64,000 nt of DNA. It comes from Eublepharis macularius (taxonomy: Eukaryota > Chordata > Lepidosauria > Squamata > Eublepharidae). The DNA lies in assembly GCF_028583425.1 (NCBI RefSeq), contig NC_072806.1, forward strand, positions 36,998,001 through 37,062,000. Direction: 5' to 3'. The notes beneath the pieces are model-generated. The model was not told where the DNA came from and did no database searches. It was given only the letters and a program-made list of their open reading frames with translations. Position numbers and translations under genes: made by a program. This document shows positions 11,807-22,513 of the stretch, piece after piece. The stretch's first letter is position 1; the number at the start of each line of letters is the position of its first letter.

Positions 11807-11990
11807 CTTGGGATGATTGTAGAGCTCCTAGATGCCTTGGAGGGCCAAAATGGAACTGGGCTCACAGGTCAACATGGCTGCTCTGCTACAAGAGAAATTA
11901 AAAATTAAAAGACCATGTGTTATCACATTCACAACCTCTTGTAATTTTGTTTAGGTCCCTACAGAGCCAATGTGGTATAATGGTTAAAGT

Positions 11991-12610
11991 CAGGGCTTTT
12001 TTTCTGGGAAGAGAGGTGGTGAACCTCTCTATTATCACATGTGTGCGTGCAAAGCATGCGCACGCTCCCAGAAATGCGCTCCCGGAAGTGACGTCACTCC
12101 TGGAACCCAGCACAATGCATTACGACGAGATAAATGTTAGTAAGCTTGGTAAATTGCACTATTATGAGAAAGGGTTTGTTTCCTTTCTGTATCTTCTGCA
12201 AAAAGTGAAATCTTCCATGCCTTTCCCCAAACATTTCTTTTCTTTGGAATCATATTTTAAAATATGCAAGAAGGAGGGGGCTGCTAAAAATCCAAAACCC
12301 ATCTCACAAATCTAAATTCTAACATATTCCCTCTGCCAGCTAGGAAAAAAAATTCCAAAATTCTTTCTCAAAATTCCACAGAGTCTGAAATTCCTAATCT
12401 AATGAATATTGAATTTTCAAATTTTCAGGGAGGGTTTTGCTTTACCGGAGCAATTCAAAATTAGATACTCAACTTTAGCTGCGTTAGATTTATATTTAGT
12501 TTAAAATGGCTTTTTTTTGTTGCCTGCCAACTCTACCTTACCAATGGCTAAGCTGTTGTGACATTGTGAAATGCTCATAAATATTCCAATGTCCCAGACA
12601 TTTCTCTCTG

Positions 12611-12643
<33 letters not shown>

Positions 12644-12789
12644 TTCTCTCTCAAGAAAGCAGAATGAACTCAAAGCAGCTAAACCTCCTCTGCAGAGCCC
12701 ACAGGACCGAAAGAGGAAGGAATCACATGGGCAGATTCTAGAGCTTCTGGAACAGCATTCCGGAGTGTTCCCCCTCAAAAAAAGCCCTG
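11991..12789 (+). mobile_element. hAT-like element, family 1 copy G (long form)
   Basis: CAGGGCTTTTTTTCTGGG start and AAAAAAAGCCCTG end, with a perfect 8-bp duplication GTTAAAGT at 11983-11990 and 12790-12797. At 799 bp it is more than twice the usual length. Its interior is unlike the other copies and carries a (TCTG)n/(TC)n tract near 12604-12652. No transposase remains. Confidence 0.93.
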
Positions 12790-12813
12790 GTTAAAGTGCT
12801 TGGCCAGGATCTG

Positions 12814-13571
12814 CAGGGCTGGTGCCAGGGTTTCTGGCGCCTGAGGCAAGATACCTACTTGTTCCCCCCCCCCACCAACCATCTTGATATTGTAGGCTTA
12901 AAAATGATGAATTTTAAATACATCTCCAAAATTATACCTTTTCCAGCTTTTCCAGCCTGCTTTCAGTATTCTTGGTGATTAGGAGGGGCAGCAGCGTAGC
13001 GTGGTCGCAGGGCTCCCAGTGCAGGAGGTGGTGACTTCACATGTGCGCGACCCAGCCCTGCGTGATGAGTCACTTGTGGCGTCATCGCGCAGGAGTGTCC
13101 CCCTCACCTGACGTGGGCAGCAGCGGCAAAGGGGCAGGGAGGCGGCCCACTTCCCCTCCCGCCGCAGCACTGCCTGGGCGCCCGGCTTGCCGGGAGCCGA
13201 GCCAAGGCAGGCGGCCGAGAGACGAGTGGGGCTGCAGCCCGCTTCCCTACTCACCTCCCTGCTTGCTGCTGGGGTGCCGAGGTGCCTGCCTCGCTGGGAA
13301 CCAAAACGAGGCAGGCAGCAGTGGTGAAGGGGCGGAGAGGCGAGCAGGGATGCGGTCCACTTCCCCACTCACCTCCCTGCACCGCCGGGGTGCCCAGCTC
13401 TCCAGGGGCCGAGCCGAGGCGGGCGGCAGCAGCAAAGGGGCGGAGAGGTGAGTGGGGACACGGCCTGCTTTCGCATTGGGGGGGGGTTGTCAGGGACCGG
13501 CTCAGCGCCTCCTTCAGAGTTCAGTGCCCAAGGCGGCTGCCGGCACTGCCTCTATGGATGCGCTGGGCCTG
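12814..13571 (+). mobile_element. hAT-like MITE, family 3, GC-rich
   Basis: Ends CAGGGCTGGTGCC and, inverted, GCGCTGGGCCTG. The perfect 8-bp duplication AGGATCTG is at 12806-12813 and 13572-13579. The interior is very GC-rich with tandem-like repeats of a GGCAGCAG/AAAGGGGCGGAGAGG unit, which produces several spurious open frames. It is related to 56332-56880. Confidence 0.93.
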
Positions 13572-13688
13572 AGGATCTGGGAGGCCCAAGTTCAAATCCC
13601 CACTCTGCCATGGAGGATCTTCTTGTTTCAGGTAATATAAGATGCTTTCTCCATTTTGGCAAAGATATACTATTCCCTATCATAAGAA

Positions 13689-13711
13689 GACACACACACA
13701 CACACACACAC
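13689..13711 (+). repeat. (CA)n microsatellite
   Basis: About 11 CA units. Confidence 0.95.
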
Positions 13712-14327
13712 CCCTATTCTGCTCTTTGGCTCTTAAAAATATGCAAATATCACCAAAGAAAACTGTCTACAATCCTTGCTGTTCTAGACATGGTCTTTGA
13801 GAAAGGTGGCTTTTCTGCTAATATTGCAAGGCGGGCAGCTTTTTCTTTTCTTTCTTTCTTTTTTTTTGTGGGGGAGGGCACAGATTCTACTGGCTGCACA
13901 CTTTCTGGAGTGGAATAGCTCCCAAAGTTACTCCATTAGCACATTCCTTTTATATTTGAAGATTAAACTCTTAGAAGCCCAGAAGCAAAAATAATGTCAG
14001 TCTGTATGGGAGTGTATGTTGGAGAGGAATAACAATTTTATTCAAAGAGACAAATGCAAGAGTAAGAGAGGACAAGCTTTTGTGATTTCATCTGCTTTAA
14101 AACGCTATCAGGAAAATGAGGGGGAAAGCATCATAGTACCTGAAAGATAAATGTTCACTATTTCATTTCTTTTTTCCTTCTTTATTTGTTTATATTTTTG
14201 TCAATACTTTTCCACTTTTCGGTCTTGGTTTTTATAGACTTGCTGGCTGTCCTGAAGAACTGGCTGACCACTCTGGAAGCAGGATGGAGTGTGATTCTGA
14301 TCCAATAAGGATCCAGGGCTGGCCCGT
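13712..14327. other. Intergenic, no gene seen
   Basis: No supported feature apart from a T-rich stretch near 13846-13868. Confidence 0.55.
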
Positions 14328-14334
14328 CTCTTAG

Positions 14335-15154
14335 AGCCGGACTAGATGAGACTCTTGACATGTGGAGGACATGTGTCGGTTTCTGCAAGTTTCCACAGGA
14401 AGTGTAGTGAGAAAGAACCTCTGCCAAGGAGAAGAGGTTCTTTCTCTAGGCGTCTCGTCTAGTCTGCCTGGCTCCCTCTTGCCATCACCAGCTCTCCTTG
14501 CTCTCCTAAAAGCCCTCCGCATCCAGAGGGAACCAAGTGTGCTGGTGGCAGCGAGAGGGAGAGGGAGCCAATCACACTGGTGGCAGTCAGAGGGAGCTGG
14601 CAGCGGTGATTGGCTCCTTCTCCCTCTCACTGCCACCAGTGCGCTCAGCTTCCTCTGGCTGCCGAGTGCATTTAGGGGAGCAAGGGGAGCATGCTGGTGG
14701 TTGTGAGAGGGAGCCAAGCACACTGGCAGCGGTCAGAGGGAGCCGATCGTGCTGGCATAAGCGAGAGGGAGCGCACTCCCCTTGCTCCGCTAAATGCACT
14801 CGGCAGCCAGACAGAGCTGAGTATACTGTTGGTGGCAAGAGGGAGAGGGAGCCAATCGCACCAGCAGCGGTCAGAGGGAGTTGGTAGTGGCAATTGGTTC
14901 CCTCTCGCTGCCGCCAGTGCTCTCAGTTCCCTCTGGCTGCCAAGTGCATTTAGGGGAGCAAGGGGAGCTGGTGGCAGCAAGAGGGAGCTGAGAAGACTAG
15001 ACAAGATGCCTAGAGAAAGAACCTCTGCCAGGGAGAAGAGGGAGAGAATCCCTCTTGTCCCTGGCAGAGGTTCTTTCTCACCACACTTCCCGTGGAACCT
15101 TGCAGGAAGCTGACATATGTCCCCCACGTGTCAGGCGTCTCATCTAGTGTGGCT
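14335..15154 (+). mobile_element. TIR DNA transposon (CTNAG-target group), multi-hairpin
   Basis: Long inverted ends: 14335-14425 pairs with 15060-15154, through CTAGATGAGAC, a GACAYGTG block, then GTGAGAAAGAACCTCTGCC. CTTAG flanks it at 14330-14334 and 15155-15159. The interior holds further nested inverted copies of a GAGAGGGAGCCAATC / GATTGGCTCC unit and of a GCATTTAGGGGAGCAAGGGG unit. No transposase is present, so it is non-autonomous. Confidence 0.85.
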
Positions 15155-15159
15155 CTTAG

Positions 15160-15760
15160 GTGCATCTAAACTATCTCTTAGGGCCCCAGAGCAGAAACCA
15201 ACCTGACGCCACCCCACCTGCCTGCAGTACTGGGGTCTGCCATTGCAAGTGGCAGTCCTAGATGGCACCTCTGGCCCCAGCAGGCATCCCAGGCAAGCCT
15301 CCTCCTCCCTCCCTCCCCCAATCAGAGGTGAGTGACCAGGGATGGGGCCCTTTTCCAGGACCTTTTTTGGCTCATCATCTGTCCCTCTTGGGAGATACGG
15401 CACCTTAGCAAACCCCAGCCCCAGAATGGGTCCAGTCTCAGTGAAGGCAGAAGAACTGAGGTGGGGCAGGGGTGGGCAGGCAGCGCATGGGGTGGCCTAT
15501 GGCCCTGCTTCTATTCTTACATTATATTCCTTCTATTTAATACCAAGAGGCTGGCCTCTGTATGGCTTTTAAAAATCCACACAATGGGGCCAGTCGTGGC
15601 CTCCGTTTAATGTTCTGTAAACCCAAGGAAACTGCTGGGTTTTCAGAAGAATCCGATTTGTTTTAAAAATACTCATTTGGTTTTTTTAAAAAACACACTA
15701 AGAACACTGACATCACACAAAAGCCCCCCACCCTGAGGTTAGGTGGAATGTTGGTTTGCA
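15160..15760. other. Intergenic, no gene seen
   Basis: No recognisable gene or repeat. Confidence 0.5.
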
Positions 15761-15768
15761 GTAGCAAC

Positions 15769-16193
15769 TAGAGATGGGCATGAACCGAAATACGAACCAA
15801 AATTAAGCATGAACCAGGCCAGTTCGTGGTTCGTGATCCATGGATTGTCAGATCCCATTTCTGACAAACCACCATGAACTTTAGGCTGGTTCGATTTGGT
15901 TCGGTTTTTGGTTCGGCACTGCAGACAGCCTCGTGCCAATCGATCAGTTTCCTAGGTAATGGGATGGACTTTCTGCTGACTTTCTGCTAACCCGGAAGTG
16001 AACTTCTGCTGGCCCGGAAGTGACCTTCTGCTGACCAGGAAGTGATGATTTTCTGACCTGGATTTGACGTTTTCACGAACCAAATGAACCAGTTCGCTAA
16101 CCAGGGGCAGGTTCGTGAAAGTTCATGGTTCGTGAAATTTGACGAACCATGAACCACATGGTTCAGTTTTTTTCCGGTTCGTGCCCATCTCTA
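15769..16193 (+). mobile_element. hAT-like MITE, family 4 (TAGAGATGGGC ends)
   Basis: Ends TAGAGATGGGCATGAACCG and, inverted, CGGTTCGTGCCCATCTCTA. Perfect 8-bp duplication GTAGCAAC at 15761-15768 and 16194-16201. The interior repeats GGTTCGTG-type blocks and three variants of CTTCTGCTGACCCGGAAGTGA. Confidence 0.95.
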
Positions 16194-16201
16194 GTAGCAA
16201 C

Positions 16202-18225
16202 CCAAATCACGCCTGCCATTAACACTTTTCAAACGTTGCATTCCTGTGCCTCAGGAGCCCAAACCACCCCAGGAATCTGGTGCCTGTGCTCTCTCCACTG
16301 TGCTGTCTGAACAGGGGCAAAACTTGTATTTTGTATATGTGTACAGCTTTGTATATGTGGGTGAACCCGAAGCCTGAAAAACCCATTGGTCAGTTCACGT
16401 ATACCAAAGCTGCACACAGATGCAAAATACAGATCACATGGCAATCCTACAAATCCTGAGGACGTACACACAGCTGGGAAGCTCTTGGTATGTGGATGTA
16501 ATGTTGAAAAGAGCTAATTTTGTGGCAGCACAAGGACAGGAAGAGGAATTGAGGAGAGCAGAGCATAAACCCTGGAGGGAAAGGAAGGGCCTGTGGGGTG
16601 TGTTTTCTCTCCCCATAGTCCTTGTGGTTCCCCTTTGTGTACATATAGTGTTGGTTTACTGATGAATAAATAGTGTTTCAAAATGCACACATTTCAGGAC
16701 ATTATGGTTGGAAGCAAACAGAAATGGTACAAAAGATGTTTTTTTTAATCGTGTGCATTTTGTGCCTAGGAAAAGAGAATGTGAAACAGGGATTCGGAGG
16801 TTGAACTAGCAAAGGTGAGGAAAAAAATCACATGTGAATTGGTTTATTGTTCAATGCATGTTGTGTTTGCCCCAGTTCTGCATCCCCAATTTGTACATAC
16901 AAAAATTGATTCAAGATGCAGAAGTCAGCAGCCAGAAGACACACATAATCCCACCAAATTTAATGTATTATTAAATTATTACTAAATAAATTTATTAAAT
17001 AATACATACAATGTATTACTATGACAGCGTAATACATATTTAAAACACTGCAAAAAACCAAAATTACAAAATTAGAAAATAATGCAATAATAATGAATAT
17101 AAGCAGCGTCATAAAGAAAGCAAAAATAAAAATCTTTCTAAAATTTGCACGGCCATTAAAATTAGAATCCTATTCACTTTATAAAAATGCCTTCCCAAAC
17201 AATTCCATTGTATTATTAACCCCGGAGGAATAAAGGGTTTTTAAGAACATCCAGTAAGTTTGGGGCAAAGCTGAGATCCGAGCCACGGCTTCACAACTTC
17301 AACTCCTAGCTACTGTGCAAAACATCAAGCAAACCATTCAGTGATCATTACAATAATTCATGAAGTTCGTGATAATACTGCTAAATTCCTTCTGAGATAT
17401 TTGTTTCAGTCAGATGCTGATAACATGAGTTTCCATCCTGTGGTTAATGATTCCACCATGTCAGGCACCCGTCCTTAGGATGCTGTGTTGAATTCTCCAG
17501 TGCCTGCACAATAGTAAACAGAACTAGCACTGCCCCAGGTACAAAATGCTTCAAGAAATTAGATATTCCATCAGGCATTCCCATCCATGTCAGCAGAAGA
17601 GATGTTTAATTTTCCAAAAGGCTGAGCTTTCCCATTTATATTTTCTGCAGTATTTTAACAGCGTGAAAGTGTTGTGCCGGGAGAGCCCAAAACTCCAGCC
17701 ACATGTTTCAAAGACAAGGAAAACCGAGCAAAGAGAGAAATCAAAGAGGTCTTTAAGGGAGAGGATGCCCAATGTATAAAGATTCTTTGGGACTCAGAAG
17801 GAAGAGACAGTGAGTGCCAGACAATGAGGAATTTTCACGCAGCTTGTGATGTAAGAAAGGCAGTTTTTACCCCATGTTTCTCTCAAATAGGGATCCAAAG
17901 CTGCTTACACCCCAAATTGCAATTTAAATAAATAAATCCAAGCTGAGATGGTTCTTACTGTTTTGGTTATTGATGAGTTTGAGAAATTGAGTTGTCTGGT
18001 TATTTATTTGTTTTCATTTACAGTCTGCCTTTCTCACAGGGACTCCAGGCAGATTACAAATACAACAGGACCATTCATTCAATCTATAAGCCAATTGCAC
18101 AATGCGATAATATTTTCTAGGCATAGTTCAAAGAGCTGGTTATTACCCATATCGTTGCACCTGCTCTGGGACCGAGATGCTTCAAGACTACCTCTTCCCA
18201 GACCAATCTGCTTGCTGTCCTCAGA
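16202..18225. other. Intergenic with AT-rich LINE remnants
   Basis: No gene. About 16970-17180 (AATACATACAATGTATTAC, ACAGCGTAATACAT, AACACTGCAAA) shares blocks with 52800-53090, and 18000-18120 has a related 'GCCTTTCTCACAGGGACTC' block. I read both as 3' remnants of a reversed LINE; the family is uncertain. Confidence 0.45.
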
Positions 18226-18233
18226 GGCATTAG

Positions 18234-18525
18234 CAGGGCTTTTTTTTCTGGGAAAAGAGGTGGTGGAACTCAGTGGTGGAACTCAGGATGGCACAATGAT
18301 GTCACTTTGGGTCAGCTGGAACAAGGGGGGAGTTTTTTAAAGTTTAAATGACCCTCGGCGAAAATGGTCACGTGGCCGGTGGTCACGTGGCCGCGCCACT
18401 GGCGTGGAGGGCAATCTAAACTCCCCTCTGTCTGGAGATTAGGGGGCGGGGCCACCAGCCATGTGACCATTTTCAAGAGGTGCCAGAACTCCGTTCCTCT
18501 GCGTTCCAGCTGAAAAAAAGCCCTG
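18234..18525 (+). mobile_element. hAT-like MITE, family 1 copy B
   Basis: CAGGGCTTTTTTTTCTGGG start, AAAAAAAGCCCTG end. Perfect 8-bp duplication GGCATTAG at 18226-18233 and 18526-18533. The central hairpin arm is partly lost. Confidence 0.95.
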
Positions 18526-18745
18526 GGCATTAGTATGTGAGCCCCCACTTTCAGAAGCAAGGTGGGGGCTTCAGCAGTTAGCAGTGGGCCCCAGCAGGCG
18601 CCTGATCATGCCAGTCCCTGATGGTGGTATTAACTGAAGAGCAAGTTCACAAGGGATTGTCCATGGCGGTTGTCTTTGGCCTCAGGGCCATGTTCTTGGT
18701 TCATACAGAGCAAGGTCCAAATTACAGGGGCCTCAAAGGGACACT

Positions 18746-19436
18746 AGCCCCTTCTGCACTGAGGACATCTCCCCGCTATCCCAGTAGTCAAGTCGAAAGG
18801 CATGCCATCAGCTGGTATGGGCTCTTTTGCACCGCTTATGTTTGGTCAGTGTGGTGCCATTCTTTTTAGTCTGCACTACGTCAAAATGTGTTGGGATTGA
18901 TGAGTGCTGGTGCTTTTGTGCCACCAATGCCACCAATGGTAATGTCACAGAGCCAGCCCTTTCCTTCGTCTTCTTCTTTTTTTTTGCACGTGATGAATTG
19001 ATGCATCACTGGATCGATTAATTTCCTGGATTTCTCCCTCTCAACCCACCACTGCATCAATCCTATGCTGGATTTAATTTTTTTTTAAAAAATGAGTGGA
19101 AAGTAAAATGGAGAGGAAAGTGGAGAGGAGGGAGGAATGGAAAGGAGGGGGAGGGAGTGGCTGGATAGACCACAGTGGCCAATCACAATGAAGTGGGCTG
19201 GCAGAGGGTGGGAGGGGGGTAGAAGAGGGTGGAATGCTAAAAGACAGGATAAAGTGTGCGTGGGTTAACAGCAGACTGGGAAATGGAGTTATAAAAATAA
19301 GTGCTCCCAGGAAAACTGTAGAAAAGTCACATAGTAGCTGGGGTGACTACTTGTGGCAGAAAATCAGGTCAGATGGTCAAAAAACCGTGGCAGTATGGGA
19401 ACTGAACCAGTGAAATTGGCCCATGCAGAAGGGATT
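18746..19436. mobile_element. Possible TIR element, degraded
   Basis: CCCCTTCTGCAC near 18748 faces GTGCAGAAGGG-like CATGCAGAAGGG near 19422-19433 in inverted orientation. The interior is non-coding and purine-rich at 19090-19240. No clear target duplication is seen, so this is tentative. Confidence 0.3.
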
Positions 19437-19619
19437 ACTTAAGTGCCCCACCACAGCTGTGCATGATTTGGGGGGGGGGGACTACATGGTCATAACCAAG
19501 CTGTCTTTCAAAGAGGATGTCATTACTTATTTTCTCATTAAGAAGATCTGACAATTGGTTGGGGTCTGATGACGGAACTCTCTGTGATCTTGCCTCTGCC
19601 TTTCTGTGTGGGATTTCAG

Positions 19620-20212
19620 GTGCTTCCTCATTCTGGCAGTTCCGGCAGTTCCCCAAAGAGGTCACATGTCAGGTGGCCCCACTCACCTGACTCTCAGCCA
19701 TTTTGGGCCCGTTTTGGCCTGGATTGGGGCCGAAACAGCCTAGATCGGGCCTCTGACAGGTGGTGGATCACTCTCCCACTAAGCAGCAGCCCGATCCTGA
19801 CCATTTTATGACCCTTTTCAGCCATTTTCAGCCCCTTTTTGCTATTTTGGGCCCAATTTCGGCCCTGAATGGCCAGGATTGGGTCCAAAACAGCCGGAAT
19901 AGGTGATGTCAGGGGGTGTGGCATATGCAAAGCAGTTATACCAGTGACACACTTCCGGTGATCCTTATGATCCTTGGAGCTTTTCGCGCTCCGCAAGTAT
20001 GAGCCGGGCCACCTCTCCTGGACCCTTTCAGCTCACCTATACAGTCGTCTTCTGACGTTATATGCTGACTGCATTGCCGAACTCCCGACCTCAAGCGATC
20101 CGCCGGCCTCAGCCTCCCGGTGATGGCAAGAGGCGTGGCATATGCTAATGAGTTATGCTAATGAGTTATGCTAATGAGTTCCTCCAGCTCTTTTTCTACA
20201 AAATGACCCCTG
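19620..20212 (-). mobile_element. hAT-like MITE, family 5, left end lost, with an insert
   Basis: The right end TTTTTCTACAAAATGACCCCTG and the interior blocks (TGGCCAGGATTGGGTCCAAAACAG, GTGTGGCATATGC) match 43932-44323, 48995-49367 and 52027-52416. The opposite end is eroded and no duplication is found. The 13-bp unit ATGCTAATGAGTT is tandemly triplicated at about 20143-20180. A 154-bp foreign segment (19963-20116) interrupts it. Confidence 0.85.
19963..20116 (-). repeat. SINE-like insert with 7SL RNA/Alu-like head
   Basis: The insert is flanked by CCGGTGAT at 19955-19962 and 20117-20124 and is absent from the three sister copies of the host MITE. Read on the minus strand it begins GAGGCTGAGGCCGG, GGATCGCTTGAGG, GGGAGTTC, closely matching the 7SL RNA/Alu left-domain sequence over about 43 nt. 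The rest is unlike 7SL. It ends with a perfect hairpin (GGAGC, 7-nt loop, GCTCC) followed by two near-repeats of AAGGATCA. No terminal inverted repeats and no poly-A. A 7SL-headed SINE or a chimeric 7SL retropseudogene is the best reading. Confidence 0.6.
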
Positions 20213-20643
20213 CTACAAACAATAGTGATAATAGCCAGAAGCTGCACCACCCACTTCGCTATGTTATATAGTAGGGAAAAACAAGCTGCAATTCACAAAC
20301 TCTGCTCAATGGTTCACACACGGTAATTTGGTGATTTAAGTGATTTTTGTGTATTTAGAGACCCCTCCTAATTGGAGGCCCTAAACTATAATTTTCTTAG
20401 CTTGTGTATGAATCCAGTGCTGTCAGAATTTAAGTTTGTGGGGTCCGGAGCTGCCCGAAATGTGGGTTAAATGAGACAAGGCATTGTAAGAAATAGCAGC
20501 TACAGGATCCTCTAATTAGGAAGGGGGCCATAGCCGGCTAGTGACCCCTTCCCCTTCTCAGCTGTTTTCTCAACCACCAATGGCCACCCAGGGCTGTTAT
20601 CTGTTTTGCTGGGGGAAACCAGCAAGGCAGATAACCAGTCAGT

Positions 20644-20905
20644 TTGAGAGCCAGTTTGGTGTAGTGGTTAAGAGCGGCAGGACTCTAATCTGGAGAGCCG
20701 GGTTTGATTCCCCACTCCTCTGCTTGAAGCCATCTGGGTGACCTTGGGCTAGTCACAGCTCTCTGGAGCTCTCTCAGCCCCACCCACCTCACAGGGTGTT
20801 TTGTTGTGGGGATAATAACAACACACTTTGTAAACTGCTTTGAGTGGGCATTAAGTTGTCCTGAAGGGCGGAGTATAAATCAAACGCTGTTATTGTTATT
20901 ATTAT
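20644..20905 (+). repeat. Sauria SINE
   Basis: tRNA head GCCAGTTTGGTGTAGTGG, AAGAGCGGCAGGACTC, B-box GGGTTTGATTCCCC. Then the lizard-specific body (GACCTTGGGCTAGTCACAG; ATAATAACAACACACTTTG) and a 3' GGCGGAGTATAAATCAAA end of the BovB-tail type. This family is diagnostic for Squamata. Confidence 0.93.
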
Positions 20906-21347
20906 TCAGACTCTGTTCAAAGGACAAAGCATTTTTCTCCAGGCCTGTTGTCAGCCCTAACTATATGTTTCCTTCTATGGAGAAAATAGTTGCCCCATGA
21001 ATGGGAACAGGAGAGACACACAGGTGAAGAGTTAACCCTCCTCTCCCCTTGCAACACAGCCCAGATCCAAATCAGAGCCCTTTGCTGGTGCAATAAAAGC
21101 ACAGCTCTTTATTTTAGAAATGAACAATTGTATGGGAGATCCACTCATGGGTCTTCCAGCCATCTTCTCTCATTTGACCCTTAGTCCACCAGACCTGACT
21201 GCTGCCACTCTGTGCCTCACCTCCACTCTCTGTGGCAGCCAGGGCTGAACACACAGCACCTCCAGTGGTGGGGAAGAATCACTGCAGGATGCAGATGCAG
21301 ACACAGGATCAGGCCATCTCTGTTCCAGTCAGGCGGGAGAGGTAACA
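20906..21347. other. Intergenic, no gene seen
   Basis: No recognisable feature. Confidence 0.5.
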
Positions 21348-21352
21348 CTAAG

Positions 21353-21776
21353 AGTCTCTCTACATAAGACATCTGACACGTGAAGAACACGTGTTGGGAG
21401 ATGCAATATTAACTGGGAAGGGTAGTTTACAAAGACAGAGGCAGCAGCAGGACAAAGGCTTAGCTATACACTGGAGCAGAGTAAAGGGGCTATGAAATGC
21501 CATAAGGGAAACTTCAGCCCATTAGAACCTCTCCAGGTCCAAGTCCAGCTCTAGAAGGCAGTTCCAGCCCATTTCCTTTCTTCGCTGCCCTCTGGTTGCG
21601 ATCCCACACCGTTTTAGACTGGAGAGGTAAAATTGACAGAACCTTTGGGAGGCAAAGATGAAATTAACAAACCATCTGAGGAGCGTTCTCTGCCAGCTCT
21701 GTCTTTTTAAACTACGCTTCCCGGCGTCTCCTTACACTTGACGAACATGCGCCAAGGTGTCTTGTGTAGAGAGACT
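21353..21776 (+). mobile_element. TIR DNA transposon (CTNAG-target group)
   Basis: Left end AGTCTCTCTACATAAGAC and right end GTCTTGTGTAGAGAGACT are inverted repeats that continue into GACACGTG-like blocks. Flanks are CTAAG (21348-21352) and CTAAT (21777-21781), 4 of 5 identical. Non-coding. A TAA target duplication (PIF/Harbinger type) would also fit this copy taken alone, but the resemblance to 850 and 14335 favours the 5-bp reading. Confidence 0.75.
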
Positions 21777-21781
21777 CTAAT

Positions 21782-22412
21782 AGACCTGCTACTACAGCAT
21801 GGAGCTCCAAAAGCCTGTGGCAGCTATCCCAGGAGCAGCTCCCTCAGGGGGGCCCTAAGGGCAACAGTCCCACCTTGCCTTGAGGATGCAACATCATTTT
21901 TCTGGTTACTGATCCAGCTGTAACCCAGAGAACAATACAGTCAGCAAATTTAGATTTTAAATGGAAAGTGCAGGATAGCCTGTCTCCGAGCGTTCCAAGT
22001 CAATTAACTGATGGACAATCTGGATGTGGGAATGCCCCTGGCTCTGATTAACTCCCCAAAGCTCAGAACTTGATCTTAAAGAGACGGCCCTCTGATCTTT
22101 TCCTGTGATGACATATCAGAAGCCCAGAACGGGACTCCTTTCCACGGGGCAGGCAGCAAAAGGTAAAAGTGCCTTTCTGACAAGCATACAGATAGGAAGT
22201 TCTTCAATCAGATGCACACCCAACATGTTTCAAGGGAAAGAATCTCCTTTGTAAGTAGTACAATAGAATGAAAGGCAGAGGAGGCTGTCAATCACATATT
22301 TCCAGGACTGGGTTTCTCTAGAAAAGTTGCACGGTGTAAGGCAGCAGTCCCCCTTTTCATACTTCACACTGTGTGGTTGCTGGATGTTTGATAGTAGCAC
22401 AAACTGATTGTT
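21782..22412. other. Intergenic, no gene seen
   Basis: No recognisable feature. Confidence 0.5.
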
Positions 22413-22513
22413 AAGGAGTAGAAAAGAGCAAGAGTCCAATAGCAGCTATAAGACTAACAAAATTTGTGGTAGGGTATGAGCTTTCGTGAGTCACAGCTCA
22501 CTTCTTCAGAAGG
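22413..22513 (-). mobile_element. Hammerhead-bearing retroelement fragment, family B
   Basis: Minus strand: CTGAAGA (22503-22509), a hairpin with GTGAG/CTCAC arms, then GAAA (22482-22485), followed by GCTCATACCCTACCACAAA, TTTTGTTAGTC and TGGACTCTTGCTCTTTTCTAC. The core spacing fits a hammerhead ribozyme. Penelope-like elements are known to carry such motifs; placing this copy there is an inference. Confidence 0.65.

Larger units (their letters stand above)
11964..13612 (+). repeat. One SINE split by two separate DNA transposons
   Basis: SINE pieces lie at 11964-11990, 12798-12813 and 13580-13612. Removing the two insertions, each with its own 8-bp duplication, gives one continuous SINE head: GCCAATGTGGTATAATGG, then AAAGTGCTTGG, AGGATCTG, GGAGGCCCAAGTTCAAATC. 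Only the head and B-box region remain recognisable. The SINE is thus older than both insertions. Confidence 0.85.

Noticed and set aside
12979..13572. GC-rich open frames of 96-136 codons
   Set aside because: They lie entirely in the non-coding family 3 MITE, on both strands.
20071..20119. Human Alu contamination
   Set aside because: Only about 43 nt resemble 7SL/Alu; the rest does not, and the segment sits with a target duplication inside a lizard-type MITE.
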